Notes under the pieces: model-generated
What the model saw: only the letters and a program-made list of their open reading frames with translations
Database searches by the model: none
What the model was told of the DNA's origin: nothing
Shown: piece by piece, positions 27,076 to 36,409 of the stretch
How positions within the stretch are numbered: the stretch's first letter is position 1
Layout: every line of letters begins with the position of its first letter
DNA from: an uncultured Verrucomicrobiales bacterium
GTDB lineage: Bacteria > Verrucomicrobiota > Verrucomicrobiia > Verrucomicrobiales > Akkermansiaceae
NCBI GenBank assembly: GCA_937928735.1
Contig: CALFVF010000025.1
Span: 1-64,000, forward strand
DNA length: 64,000 bases
Direction: 5' to 3'
Program-made: the position numbers and the translations under genes

Positions 27076-27417
27076 ATGACATACAGGGAACAACTTTGCA
27101 GCTTTCTTGAAACTGTTTCTTTAGCAAACGAGTTACTAAAATATGAGAAAGAGGTTGCGATAGCATACGTACCAATAGAGGTAGCAGAGCAGTTTTTCGA
27201 TATCTTCCGACCAAAAGAGATCAAATTTACTGATGAATTTAATCGAGACGAACTTATCGAAGTATCGATTTTTTCAGGTTACTTAGACATAGCTGTGAAT
27301 GCAGTAATAGCTGCCGAAAGCCCACCAATTAGTGAGGTTTTAAAGATTTTAAAATGGAGAGAAATGATGAAGAAGGCGCAGGCTCTGCTGCAGAGATTAA
27401 ATAGCAGTAATACTTGA
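27076..27417 (+). CDS. Small hypothetical protein
   Basis: This is a 113-residue, mostly helical, acidic protein with no family I recognise. The ORF track uses GTG at 27073; the next codon is ATG (27076), which I prefer. Its AT content is visibly higher than that of its neighbours and there is no operon partner, so it could be a recently acquired or lineage-specific gene. No signal peptide, metal motif or DNA-binding motif was seen. It might not be expressed, but its length and codon pattern make chance less likely. Confidence 0.5.
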   Translation: MTYREQLCSFLETVSLANELLKYEKEVAIAYVPIEVAEQFFDIFRPKEIKFTDEFNRDELIEVSIFSGYLDIAVNAVIAAESPPISEVLKILKWREMMKKAQALLQRLNSSNT

Positions 27418-27584
27418 TACAAATAGTATGTATAACTCTGCATTCAATCTATGCTCCATTCCAAGTTCTTATTGTCTGATTATTTGGGTGTCATAAAGTG
27501 AATCTCCGCTCACTCACATGGTCATGGATATGAAATCTAAACCGCTCTATCAGTATCTTACTCTGTCGCAAATTTCAATGAAAA

Positions 27585-29264
27585 CTACTCAAGCTCGACT
27601 AGCACATAGTCACAAGCTGGGAGAAGCTCGATTTCCACCACCTCTGGATTCTCTCTCCCTAGCCATTCTCTCGCATGCGTGGGGATTTGCACTCTAATGT
27701 TCTCTAGTGCAGCACTCGGAGAGAGATTCACGACAACAAGTACCGCATCTCTCGACTCAGGGTCATGGCGTAAGAAGGCATAGAGCCAATGCCCACTATG
27801 AGTCTCCCCCTCTAGTCGCCCAAAGTCAGGGTTATCCTGGTTTGCGTAGTTTAGCCCATAGACATCACCCGCATCAAAGGCTGGGCGATTAAGTGCATGG
27901 AGCAGTTTCCCGTACCACGCGCGCAGAGCTTTCTGCTCACTCGATAGTTTTCCGCCATCATAGGCATGATCATTCACCCACTTTGCGAGCTCAGGGACAT
28001 TGGTGTAGTCAAAGATACTCGTGCGGCCATTATCTCCCGCGAAACCTTCACTGCCGATCGCAGGCTCTCCCACCTCTTGGCCATTGTAGAGCATCACAGG
28101 CCCTCGCCCTAGAGTATAAAGCAGAGCACTCACCGCCCTGCCAACTTGCGCGCCATGCCCTCCAAAATGCTGTGGGTTGGCGATTCTCACCTCATCGTGG
28201 TTCTCAGCGTAGCGCAGCATTTTATGAAGTCTGCACGCGTCCCAGAGAACATCATCAAGATCATTCGCCCATTTCCCCTCCTCATAAATCGCCTTCACGA
28301 GCTCATAGCTATCCCCATCGTATACGGCGTGGAACCCAGCTTCGAGGAGCGCATGGAGTATATTGTCTTCGGTAAGTTTCGCAGGGTCGCCATCATAGGC
28401 CTCTGCCATAAAGTACACGTCCTGAGATCTTTCCTTCGCTCTCTCAATTTGCCAGCTCCAGTACTCCACAGGAACCATGTGAGCCATATCACAGCGAAAG
28501 CCACCCACACCGAGTTCCTGCCAGTACGCTAGAATCGCGTCCATGGTTTTCCAAGTTCTCGGTACTGCCTCACAAGAGAGCCCCTCAAGGTGCTCAGTAT
28601 GACGCCCTTGGCGATAATCATGACCATAATTTAACTTCACAGTTTCGTACCAATCATGGCTCCCCGGAGTCCAGGTTGCTGCATTATTCCCCGTTACTCG
28701 GCCAATCTGGCTTTCCCCATCATACACACCATCTGGAAGTGTCAGGGGGGCAGAACCATGTGAGTCATCCAGGTAGAAAAAGTGATTATCACGGTGAAAG
28801 AAGTCTTCTGTCTGGTCTCCTTCACCAAACGAAAGTTCAGGTATCACATCACTGCCATAGGATCTCGCGACATGATTGGGAATGAAATCGATCAGCACAA
28901 CAAGCCCTACATCATGAGCACGCACCATGAGCTCAGAGAACTCCTCGATTCTATTCTCTACGTCTTGTGCTAAATCAGGACTGACATCAAAGTAGTCACG
29001 CACCGCGTATGGACTTCCCGCCCTCCCTTTGAGAATACTCTGGGGGTCTGCCTTTCTCCCTGGATAGTCTGTGCCACTGGCATGCTCAAGAATGCCCGTC
29101 AGCCAGACATGGGTAAAACCGAGAGCCTTGATCTCAGCGAGAGCTTTCTCTGAGATATCCACAAACTTCCCACAACCGTTCTCAAGCAGACTTCCATTGT
29201 GCACTTGATGCTTATTCACATTGCCAAAATGGCGCACCATGAGTTGATAAATTTTCTTCTTCAA
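27585..29264 (-). CDS. GH13-family alpha-amylase-like glycosidase
   Basis: This 559-residue TIM-barrel glycoside hydrolase shows the GH13 conserved regions in order: region I DFIPNHV (about 126), region II GFRCDMAH with nucleophile Asp259, region III FMAEAY with acid/base Glu288, and region IV AENHDE with Asp357. There is no signal peptide, so it works on intracellular maltodextrin, glycogen or related oligosaccharides. Specificity (hydrolase or transferase) cannot be read. It contains long loops (about 140-215) that differ from typical alpha-amylases. avtA lies upstream on the same strand, 68 bases away, with no clear metabolic link. Confidence 0.9.
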   Translation of the reverse strand: MKKKIYQLMVRHFGNVNKHQVHNGSLLENGCGKFVDISEKALAEIKALGFTHVWLTGILEHASGTDYPGRKADPQSILKGRAGSPYAVRDYFDVSPDLAQDVENRIEEFSELMVRAHDVGLVVLIDFIPNHVARSYGSDVIPELSFGEGDQTEDFFHRDNHFFYLDDSHGSAPLTLPDGVYDGESQIGRVTGNNAATWTPGSHDWYETVKLNYGHDYRQGRHTEHLEGLSCEAVPRTWKTMDAILAYWQELGVGGFRCDMAHMVPVEYWSWQIERAKERSQDVYFMAEAYDGDPAKLTEDNILHALLEAGFHAVYDGDSYELVKAIYEEGKWANDLDDVLWDACRLHKMLRYAENHDEVRIANPQHFGGHGAQVGRAVSALLYTLGRGPVMLYNGQEVGEPAIGSEGFAGDNGRTSIFDYTNVPELAKWVNDHAYDGGKLSSEQKALRAWYGKLLHALNRPAFDAGDVYGLNYANQDNPDFGRLEGETHSGHWLYAFLRHDPESRDAVLVVVNLSPSAALENIRVQIPTHAREWLGRENPEVVEIELLPACDYVLVELE

Positions 29265-29332
29265 AATATATAATTTATTTAACTAATTCTTTAGCCTAAA
29301 GCGACTTACATCTATTTTTACATAGAAATCAC

Positions 29333-30601
29333 TTATTCACATTTTTCTCTATACACCTTCGAGACTTCTTCTCCAATCACTCGAATCCCCTCCTCGACAA
29401 TCTCTGCTGGCATCGTGTAGGTCACCCGAATACACTCCTGCGTATGCTGCCATTCTTCCTCTAAGCCAAAGAAAAAGTAATCCCCTGAAATCACAAGAAC
29501 ACCGCGTTTCTTGAGCCGCTCATAGAGTTCTCTAGAGGAGATAGGCAACCCCTCAAAGTGAATCCACAGAAACAGAGCCCCCTCACTCAAATGGACTCGA
29601 TAAGGTAGAGTTTCCTCAAAATATTGTGCCACCCAGTACTGCGCTAAATGTGATTTCTCCTGATAAAATGGCTTCACGACCTGCTTTGAGAGTCGGTAGA
29701 GCTCTCCATTTTCGATCAAAGGTAGAGTCAAGCGCTGCCCCAGATTCCCATTCGCCAGACCACTAATCGCCACCATAGAGGTCACCGCTGCTGCCACATC
29801 TGGAGAGGCGAGCACGATCCCTGTTCTCGTGCCAGGTAGTCCTATTTTTGAGAGACTCATCGTCAAAATGACATGATCGTCCCAGCAAGGACTCGCCTCC
29901 GCGAAGAAAATATGAGGAAACGGAGCCCCGTAGGCATTATCGATAATCAGAGGAATGCCATGTTCTTTCGCGATATCAGAGAGCTGCTGAATTTCCTCAT
30001 CCCTCAGTACATTTCCAGAGGGATTCGTGGGACGAGAGACACAGATTGCAGCGATCTCCTCAGTCACCTCGAGAGCCTCGAAGTCCACTTTATACTTAAA
30101 CTGATGCTCACCGATCGCTTCAATTTTTGGCATAAGGGCGACAAAGATGTCCTCACTGACAGCCTGATTCGCATAGCCGATATACTCAGGGACGAGTGGC
30201 AGCAAAATCTTCTTTCGAGAGCCATCAGGCTGGAGCCCCGCAAGAGCATTAAAGAGTAAAAAAAAGGCAGTCTGCCCACCAGCAGTGATGGCTAGATTCT
30301 CACGACTCAGTGCCCAGCCGAATTCTTCTTTAAAAAAAGACACCAGAGCTTCCAGAAACTCAGTCTGCCCACCAGGCGGGTCATACGTCCCCACGAGATT
30401 TTCCACGCCACCGTCCTGCTCGAGTATTTCCTGAAGTCTCTCACGCCAGAGAGTCGTCAGCTCAGGAATCATGGCAGGCTGACCACCTCCCAGCATCATC
30501 ATCCCCTCACCACCCTCCTCCATAGCACGTCCGAGATCATGCATTAACTCCTCGATACCACTGCCCTGCGCTAAGCGCTCCCCAAAGACTGAAAATTCCA
30601 T
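29333..30601 (-). CDS. avtA: Valine--pyruvate aminotransferase (AvtA-like)
   Basis: This 422-residue PLP-dependent class I/II aminotransferase is close in length and N-terminal pattern to AvtA (MLGGGQPAMIPEL, GTYDPPGGQTEF). The PLP lysine is Lys252 in SLSKIGLPGTRTG, and the PTNPSGNV and DNAYGAPFP cofactor motifs are present. AvtA interconverts valine plus pyruvate and 2-oxoisovalerate plus alanine in the cytoplasm. It is minus-strand, divergent from tig across a 375-base gap. Confidence 0.87.
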   Translation of the reverse strand: MEFSVFGERLAQGSGIEELMHDLGRAMEEGGEGMMMLGGGQPAMIPELTTLWRERLQEILEQDGGVENLVGTYDPPGGQTEFLEALVSFFKEEFGWALSRENLAITAGGQTAFFLLFNALAGLQPDGSRKKILLPLVPEYIGYANQAVSEDIFVALMPKIEAIGEHQFKYKVDFEALEVTEEIAAICVSRPTNPSGNVLRDEEIQQLSDIAKEHGIPLIIDNAYGAPFPHIFFAEASPCWDDHVILTMSLSKIGLPGTRTGIVLASPDVAAAVTSMVAISGLANGNLGQRLTLPLIENGELYRLSKQVVKPFYQEKSHLAQYWVAQYFEETLPYRVHLSEGALFLWIHFEGLPISSRELYERLKKRGVLVISGDYFFFGLEEEWQHTQECIRVTYTMPAEIVEEGIRVIGEEVSKVYREKCE

Positions 30602-30976
30602 AGTTATCTCATATTGACCATATCTCCACTATGCCACCCAGTAGCATAGCAATCCTTCTACCCCTTCTGGCAGCACGAGTCTAATTTCAGAGAACACACA
30701 TGGTCAACCCATCCTCATAAAGACTTTTATTTCCCATAGAGAAAGATATCGTAAACAATTGATAGACAGTCATTTTCCTCGTGGCATAAAACTCTCTCAA
30801 ATCACTCTCTGCTCCCAAAACTCACCCTTCGCTATCCTACCAGAATCTTCAAGCCTGTCATTCAGAATCAAAAGTTTTGACCTTCCTCTAATTCCTGCCT
30901 AGTTTTCGCGATTCGCCTCTCTGGCAGGTAAAACCGGTGAGGGATACAAATTTCTCTATTAGAACGAGCATTTACT
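30602..30976. other. Intergenic region between avtA and tig
   Basis: These 375 bases separate divergent avtA and tig. No RNA gene or small ORF is supported; the one ORF here (30868-31083, minus) runs antisense into tig and looks spurious. A candidate tig promoter is listed separately. I see no clear riboswitch-like fold. Confidence 0.5.
30877..30905 (+). promoter_or_regulatory. Candidate sigma70-type promoter of tig-clpP
   Basis: TTGACC (30877) and TAGTTT (30900) have an ideal 17-base spacer. The predicted leader would be about 65 bases before the tig ATG at 30977. The -10 match is moderate. Confidence 0.42.
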
Positions 30977-32302
30977 ATGAACATTACTGTTGAAAAGCAA
31001 GAAAAGACCACCGCTACAGTGAACATCGAAGTTCCAGCGGATAAAGTTTCCACCGAGCGCAAGGAGATCGTAAAAGGCTTCACTAAGCAGGCTAAAATAC
31101 CAGGATTTCGCCCAGGTAAGACACCTACCTCAGTAATCGAAAAGCGCTATGCGGATGAGATTAAGAATGAGCTCTCTAGCCGTCTAGTCAATGAAGGTGT
31201 CTCTGAGGCGATTCGCCAAAATGACCTCAAAGCTCTCCACGTTCGTATGAATGAAGAGCCTAACTTTGCAGAATCTGGTGCGGTTACCTTCACCACAGAC
31301 ATTATTCTAGCTCCAGAAATCGAACTTCCTGAGTACAAAGGCCTTAAAGTCGAAGTCCCTAATGAGGAGGTAACAGACAAGGAAATGGAACTCGCTTTTG
31401 ATGATCTGCGCCAGCGCTTCGCGGAGCACACAGACGTTGAGCGTGAGCTCGAAGATGGTGATTTCGCAGTGATTGACTTCACGTCCACGCTAGATGGTAA
31501 GCCACTGGAAGAAGCTCTTGGTAAGTCTGCTGGTTTCCTTGGTGGCCGTGAAGGACACTGGGTGAAAATAGATGAAGAGAGCTTCATCTCTGGCTTCGCC
31601 CCTCAGCTCAAAGGCCTCAAAATCGGCGACAAAAAGGAAATCACAGTCACCATTCCAGAAGACTTCCCTCTAGAGGATATTCGCAGTGCAGACGTCACAT
31701 TCGATGTCACGCTCAAAGGTGTGAAGGAGCAGCAGCTCCCTGAACTCGATGACAAATTCGCAGGCATGCTCCTCCCAGACAAGGGAATGGAAGAGCTCAG
31801 AGAAGTTATGTCCGAGCAGCTCGCCAGCGAGAAAAGCCGCAGAATCGCTGACTCAAAGGTGAATCAAATTGTCGCTCAAATCAATGACGCGACAGATGTT
31901 GATCTCCCTGAAGAACTTCTCGAAAGTGAAATCGCCGCGAACAAGCAAGAGATGGCTCAGCGTGCACTTCGCCAGGGCATGACAGAGGAAATGCTCAAGG
32001 ATCAAGAAGCTGATATTCAGAATGCAGCCAGAGAACAAGCCACCTCTAGCCTGAAGACGAACTTCATTCTTCAGGAAATCGCGACAAAAGAAGAAATTGA
32101 GGTTAATGACCAAGATATGATAGGCCGTGTTTCTGCGATGGCTCAAGAAGCGGACAAGCCCCTGAAAAAGTTTGTCAAAGAGCTCCAGAAGGAAAACCGT
32201 CTCGATAGCATCCGCAATTCTGTGCTCATCGGAAAAACCATTGACTTCCTCGTCGAACAAGCTGAGGTGTCAGAGATAGAAGCAAAGGACAATGATGAGT
32301 AA
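30977..32302 (+). CDS. tig: Trigger factor
   Basis: This 441-residue ribosome-bound chaperone and peptidyl-prolyl isomerase has the ribosome-docking signature GFRPGKTP (about residues 44-51) in the N-terminal domain. The FKBP-type PPIase domain follows (about 150-250, with [14 protein letters not shown] and [11 protein letters not shown]). The long C-terminal helical chaperone domain is rich in Glu, Lys and Gln. Its reading frame overlaps the start of clpP by 11 bases, coupling folding and degradation functions as in many bacteria. The ATG at 30977 follows AGCATTTACT with no Shine-Dalgarno. Confidence 0.96.
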   Translation: MNITVEKQEKTTATVNIEVPADKVSTERKEIVKGFTKQAKIPGFRPGKTPTSVIEKRYADEIKNELSSRLVNEGVSEAIRQNDLKALHVRMNEEPNFAESGAVTFTTDIILAPEIELPEYKGLKVEVPNEEVTDKEMELAFDDLRQRFAEHTDVERELEDGDFAVIDFTSTLDGKPLEEALGKSAGFLGGREGHWVKIDEESFISGFAPQLKGLKIGDKKEITVTIPEDFPLEDIRSADVTFDVTLKGVKEQQLPELDDKFAGMLLPDKGMEELREVMSEQLASEKSRRIADSKVNQIVAQINDATDVDLPEELLESEIAANKQEMAQRALRQGMTEEMLKDQEADIQNAAREQATSSLKTNFILQEIATKEEIEVNDQDMIGRVSAMAQEADKPLKKFVKELQKENRLDSIRNSVLIGKTIDFLVEQAEVSEIEAKDNDE

Positions 32303-32942
32303 TATACAGCAGCCAAACCCAATGATCCCTCAGAATAATCACTTCGTCCCTACTGTGATCGAGCAGGATGGGCGTGGAGAGCGTGGATATGATATCTACT
32401 CACGTCTTCTCAAGGATCGTATCATTTTTATCGGTACAGGGATTGATGACTTTGTTGCGAACTCTGTGATAGCCCAGATGCTCTTTCTGCAAATGCAGGA
32501 TCCTAAAAAGGATATCCACATTTACATTAATTCCCCCGGTGGCTCTGTCACAGCGGGACTGGCTATTTACGATACTATGCAGTTCCTCACCTGTGATGTG
32601 AATACTTACTGTATTGGTATCTGCGCGTCAATGGGAGCAGTGCTACTCACAGCAGGGACCGAGGGTAAGCGCTTCTGCCTGCCGAACTCACACGTCATGA
32701 TTCACCAAGTCTCTGGTGGTGCTCAGGGTACCGCCTCAGATGTCGAGCGTACCGTTGAGTTCATGTACGGCCTCAAGGGTAGACTCAATAAAATCATCGC
32801 CCACCACACAGGCAAGACAGAGGAAGAAGTCGAAAAGGATGCTGACCGTGATAACTACATGTCCGCTGAAGACGCGACTAAGTACGGCCTCGTCGATAAG
32901 GTCTTAGAAAACAAGTCTGACTCTGAAGACAGCGAGAAGTAG
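32292..32942 (+). CDS. clpP: ATP-dependent Clp protease proteolytic subunit
   Basis: This is the 216-residue serine protease subunit of the Clp machinery. The catalytic triad is visible: Ser113 in ICASMGA, His138 in HVMIHQ, and Asp187 in DRDNYMSA. The N-terminus is about 15 residues longer than in E. coli ClpP and may be a short propeptide. Two adjacent ATGs (32292, 32295) both overlap the end of tig. A strong terminator follows and no clpX is found downstream, unlike the common tig-clpP-clpX order, so the ATPase partner must lie elsewhere. Confidence 0.96.
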   Translation: MMSNIQQPNPMIPQNNHFVPTVIEQDGRGERGYDIYSRLLKDRIIFIGTGIDDFVANSVIAQMLFLQMQDPKKDIHIYINSPGGSVTAGLAIYDTMQFLTCDVNTYCIGICASMGAVLLTAGTEGKRFCLPNSHVMIHQVSGGAQGTASDVERTVEFMYGLKGRLNKIIAHHTGKTEEEVEKDADRDNYMSAEDATKYGLVDKVLENKSDSEDSEK

Positions 32943-32978
32943 TCACTATAACTACATTACTAACTCTCTTTCACAAAA

Positions 32979-33007
32979 ACGGTATGATTTTATCATGCCG
33001 TTTTTTT
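32979..33007 (+). terminator. Rho-independent terminator of tig-clpP
   Basis: ACGGTATGAT pairs with ATCATGCCGT (one G-T pair, TTT loop), followed by a run of seven T's. It lies 36 bases after the clpP stop codon. Confidence 0.88.
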
Positions 33008-33101
33008 ATTTCTCTATTGGCAGAATAACCACCCAACGATCTAACAAAATAAATTGCGGAAAATCACACAAAGCATCTGCCTACTACTTCCTGAGACGGT
33101 T

Positions 33102-34367
33102 TCACCAAGTAAGAGTTTGATTCAAGATCTCTAGAATCTTCGCTTTTTCCCGCTCACCGAGGTGTGCGCTCGCAGTATGATTGGGTTCTGTGAGTGCTGC
33201 TTTGAGGCGCGTGTAGACACGCTGTTTCACTGTCTCTGGTAGAGACTCAAATGCCTCACTGTGAATCATATATGAGCAGCGATACTTAAAGAGCCGCCCC
33301 ACTGCTCTGAGTTTACGCAGAGTCTGCTCTGACTCTGTGCGGTAGCTGGCCTGCTCAAAGGCATCAATAAAGGCTGAGTCTCCACTCAATCCGTCACCTT
33401 CTATCAAAGCCTCGTTTACAAAGAGCAAGGCATTCACAATATTCTCCGCAAGACTATCTGCCACTCTCCAGGACGAACTCGTCACATCACTTTGCAATGC
33501 CTCTGGCTCAATGGACTGGTACAAATACCACGCTCTCTGGTAGCGCAGCCGTGCCATGATGAGTGCATTATGAATCGTGCATTGGTGCTCTAACACTGCT
33601 AGAGCCACCACATCACTTGTCTTTAGCGGAAAATGATTCTTAGTGAGAAAGTCTAACTCGGTGAGCTCTCCAGCCTGATTTGTGCGCCGACGAATCTCGG
33701 CGGTGTTTCCTAGATGGGCATTCGTGTTCCAATTTCCTGTCACATACCACCCTCCCCAGCGCTCTCCATAGGGACTCTTGTGTGTGGTATCAAAAGAACC
33801 TGGTTCGAGTAGCTCTGTCTCTTCATTCACCGATACGGAGCGAATAAAGACTCCTGGTATATCCTGAGTGCGTCTGGAGACATGACAGTTGAGACAAGAA
33901 TCTGGTCGCTCAATCTCTATGTCTTGACCAACTACTCTCGGTGGGGCGATGAGATAAAATGCAATCCCCAGATTCTCATCATGAATGGCAATCTCAATAT
34001 CTCCTCCACGCACATAGCCGATGTAAGTGGTGTCATTATAATAGATCGCGCGTGGATTACGCATCGAGATGAGGCCTCTCTGTAGACTCGTCTTTGAGTA
34101 GACAAGAACTTGCGAACTCACAGGTACATTGAGAGCCTCTAGCAGTAATTCAAGAAATTCACTCTCTGAGCGCACCTCAGAGCCAAAGCCCTCTATGAGC
34201 TTTAGTGACTCTACGGCATTATTGGGCTTACTCTGGCTGTAGAGAATAGGCTCTAGCTCAAAGAACTCTCGCGCAGTAGTCACTTGTGATCCAAGTAGCG
34301 TGATCCATAGAGCGAAACAGCTCACTAGAGGCGTCATCATTAACTTGCTCATCAGTGTGTGTTTCAC
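33102..34367 (-). CDS. Exported heme-c-motif protein of unknown function
   Basis: I do not recognise a named family. After a signal peptide (hydrophobic core LVSCFALWITLLG, cleavage near TTA-RE) the protein has a single c-type heme motif, CLNCH, in the middle. GERWGGWYVTGNWN, a pattern seen in large uncharacterised cytochrome-like proteins, follows it. The ORF track starts at 34472, but a Shine-Dalgarno-like GGGAGG lies 12 bases upstream of a GTG at 34367 that gives a proper signal peptide, so I prefer that start (421 residues); ATG 34352 is also possible. It lies downstream of hmp on the same strand, so a role in nitrogen-oxide or electron-transfer chemistry is conceivable but unproven. Confidence 0.65.
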   Translation of the reverse strand: MKHTLMSKLMMTPLVSCFALWITLLGSQVTTAREFFELEPILYSQSKPNNAVESLKLIEGFGSEVRSESEFLELLLEALNVPVSSQVLVYSKTSLQRGLISMRNPRAIYYNDTTYIGYVRGGDIEIAIHDENLGIAFYLIAPPRVVGQDIEIERPDSCLNCHVSRRTQDIPGVFIRSVSVNEETELLEPGSFDTTHKSPYGERWGGWYVTGNWNTNAHLGNTAEIRRRTNQAGELTELDFLTKNHFPLKTSDVVALAVLEHQCTIHNALIMARLRYQRAWYLYQSIEPEALQSDVTSSSWRVADSLAENIVNALLFVNEALIEGDGLSGDSAFIDAFEQASYRTESEQTLRKLRAVGRLFKYRCSYMIHSEAFESLPETVKQRVYTRLKAALTEPNHTASAHLGEREKAKILEILNQTLTW

Positions 34368-34636
34368 AAGAACCTTTCCTCCCAGAACACCATTCATCCA
34401 CCGAGAAACCATTCTGCTAGGTTTCTGGTGATTCATGGAGTTCTGCGCTCTTTGTTGTGAGACAATAGACATGCTGAGAATGCGTTACGATGGGCAATGC
34501 GTTTCTAGCCCCCCCGCAGTCTATGGCCTTCTCGCCGATGAAACACGCTAAATCATGGAGAAAATCACAGAATCATTACTCAGCTCAGAGCGATCCCTAG
34601 AGCACGTTCTTCTACCATCTATAGACTATGCCCTAC

Positions 34637-35851
34637 CTACTCGGGGCCAAAGTACTCGTAATGGATTTGGCCACTAGGATGACCCAGTGAATCAAGAATG
34701 GCTAAAGTACTCTTCATCATCACCTCTGGCCCACAGAGATAGACTTCTGTGTTTTCGCTCAGGAAGCTACTTAAGAACTCCGCATCCAGATAGCCTTCAC
34801 TCTCACAGGCTGCTTGCTCACGATCTGTGTGACTCGCAGCAGTGTAGCGAAAATGCAGTTTTAAGTTATCTTTTGATTTTACGAGTTCTTCCACCTCAGT
34901 GCGGCAGGCATGCGTCTCAGAGTTCTGCGCCACATGGAGAAAAGTCGTTGGTTGATTTTCCACACTATGCAACATAGATAGTACAGGGGTGAGTCCCACA
35001 CCAGCTGATAGTAATAGTATCGGAGTTTCCTCAGTGTGTGTGCCGAGATAAAAATCACCACAGGGAGGACCGATCTCTAGCTGAGCCCCTACTTCGACAT
35101 TCTGGTGCAAGTAATTCGACACGTAGCCACCTGGAGTGACCTCATCCCCCACTTCCTGCTTCACGCTAATCCGGTAATGATCCCAGCTCGGTGCGCCCGA
35201 GAGTGAATAATTGCGCATCGTTGTCGCCGGTGCTGTCGGATCATCTGAGCTCGGCATAGGCACGCGCACCGTGAGGTACTGGCCAGACTGAAATGTTGGC
35301 AAGCTTTTACCTTCACCAGCTTTTAGGTAGAATGACGTAATACTCTCACTCTCCTTTTGCTTACGCACCACAGTGAGGTTCTGGAAGCCGCTCCAGCCGT
35401 GCTCGCGTGACTCTTGCTCCTCATAGAGATCTCCCTCAGTCTGAGTGAGCACACCGGCTAAGAATCCGTAGGCCTCTCCCCAGGCTTCGAGGATTTCGGG
35501 TGGGGCTGGATTTAAAAGGTCATCAATCGAGCCTAAAAGATGCTCTCCAACAATCGGGTAGTGCTCAGGCTTCACACCTAGAGCAGCGTGTTTATTGGCG
35601 ATACGGCTCACAGCTGCTGCGAGGACTTCGGGAGTTTCTATATTCTGGGCAAAAGCACAGATCGCGCCACCGAGAGCTCTTTGTTGAGCACCAGACTGCT
35701 GATTGGACACATTAAAGAATGCCTTCACTTCTGGATTCCCTTCAAACAGACGTTTATAGAAATGCTTGGTAAGGTCTAGGCCATTTTCCTGAAGAAAAGG
35801 AATTGTCGCCTTCACGCTCTCAATGGTTTTTGCTGATAATGCGGTACTCAT
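34637..35851 (-). CDS. hmp: Flavohemoprotein (nitric oxide dioxygenase)
   Basis: Hmp converts NO and O2 to nitrate using NAD(P)H. The 404 residues comprise an N-terminal globin (about 1-140; KHAALGVKPEHYPIVGEHLL carries the proximal His region), an FAD-binding domain (RNYSLSGAP, about 215-223) and an NAD-binding domain (LLSAGVGLTPVLSML). The C-terminus EYFGPE is typical. It is cytoplasmic. It is transcribed divergently from an NsrR-type regulator, with a 23-bp palindrome between them, the classic arrangement for NO-induced expression. A TATACT sits 7 bases before the ATG, but its distance to TTGACA (22 bases) is too long for a standard promoter. Confidence 0.96.
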   Translation of the reverse strand: MSTALSAKTIESVKATIPFLQENGLDLTKHFYKRLFEGNPEVKAFFNVSNQQSGAQQRALGGAICAFAQNIETPEVLAAAVSRIANKHAALGVKPEHYPIVGEHLLGSIDDLLNPAPPEILEAWGEAYGFLAGVLTQTEGDLYEEQESREHGWSGFQNLTVVRKQKESESITSFYLKAGEGKSLPTFQSGQYLTVRVPMPSSDDPTAPATTMRNYSLSGAPSWDHYRISVKQEVGDEVTPGGYVSNYLHQNVEVGAQLEIGPPCGDFYLGTHTEETPILLLSAGVGLTPVLSMLHSVENQPTTFLHVAQNSETHACRTEVEELVKSKDNLKLHFRYTAASHTDREQAACESEGYLDAEFLSSFLSENTEVYLCGPEVMMKSTLAILDSLGHPSGQIHYEYFGPE

Positions 35852-35899
35852 AATAGATAGTATAGAAAACAGTTCCTTCTCCTATCTGTCAATGGATTA

Positions 35900-35922
35900 A
35901 ATATGAATTTTACAGTCGTATT
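35900..35922. promoter_or_regulatory. Candidate NsrR operator
   Basis: AATATGAATTTTACAGTCGTATT is a 23-base imperfect palindrome whose ends (AATATGA...TCGTATT) pair with one mismatch. By eye it agrees at 15 of 22 informative positions with the published 11-1-11 NsrR consensus (AAGATGCATTT-N-AAATGCATCTT). It lies between hmp and nsrR and overlaps a TATTAT that could be the -10 box of nsrR. Confidence 0.55.
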
Positions 35923-35971
35923 ATATGATTGTCTTTGCTTCGGTTCTCAAGTAACTAACATTATCGAGAAC

Positions 35972-36409
35972 ATGCGAATCAACTACTCCACCGAATACGC
36001 CTTTCGTATTCTCATCTATCTACAGACACGGCCTGATCAATGTGTCTCAACAAGAGAGATCGCAGAAGCCTTCGGGCTCTCCGTGAACCATCTCAATAAG
36101 GTCAGCCACACTATGGTCAACCTAGAGTTACTGAGTGCCAGCCGCGGTAGGGGTGGTGGTATCCAGCTGAAAGAAAAAGCCCTCGAGTATCCCATCGGCC
36201 AGCTCATGAAAGCTCTCGAGCCACAAGAAGAAGTCGCCCAATGTCAGGGCACCACAAGCATCAGCCCGTGTATGATCTCCACGGCCTGTCGCCTGCGCTC
36301 CCTCTTAGCAGAGGCGCAGCAGGCCTTCTGGAACCACCTTGATGAGTACAAGGTTAAAGACCTCACCCCGAACCTAGACGCCCTCACAAAACTCATCCAT
36401 CGATCATGA
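35972..36409 (+). CDS. nsrR: Rrf2-family NO-sensing regulator NsrR
   Basis: This is a 145-residue Rrf2-type repressor. It has an N-terminal winged helix (STEYAFRILIYL, STREIAEAFGLSVNHLNKV, RGRGGGIQL) and three cysteines in CQGTTSISPCMISTAC that fit the NsrR iron-sulfur cluster pattern. NO destroys the cluster and relieves repression. The ORF track begins at 35903, inside the candidate operator; the family N-terminus MRINYSTEYAFRIL places the start at 35972. The stop overlaps the ATG of the cytochrome c gene (ATGA), so both are one operon, and the divergent hmp is the obvious target. Confidence 0.92.
   Translation: MRINYSTEYAFRILIYLQTRPDQCVSTREIAEAFGLSVNHLNKVSHTMVNLELLSASRGRGGGIQLKEKALEYPIGQLMKALEPQEEVAQCQGTTSISPCMISTACRLRSLLAEAQQAFWNHLDEYKVKDLTPNLDALTKLIHRS

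Noticed and set aside
27893-28532. Overlapping plus-strand ORFs (160 and 128 codons) inside the GH13 gene
   Set aside because: They are antisense shadows of a clear GH13 enzyme with all catalytic residues on the minus strand.
35851-35892. TTGACA...TATACT as the hmp promoter
   Set aside because: The spacer is 22 bases, too long for a standard sigma70 promoter; TATACT alone may still be used.
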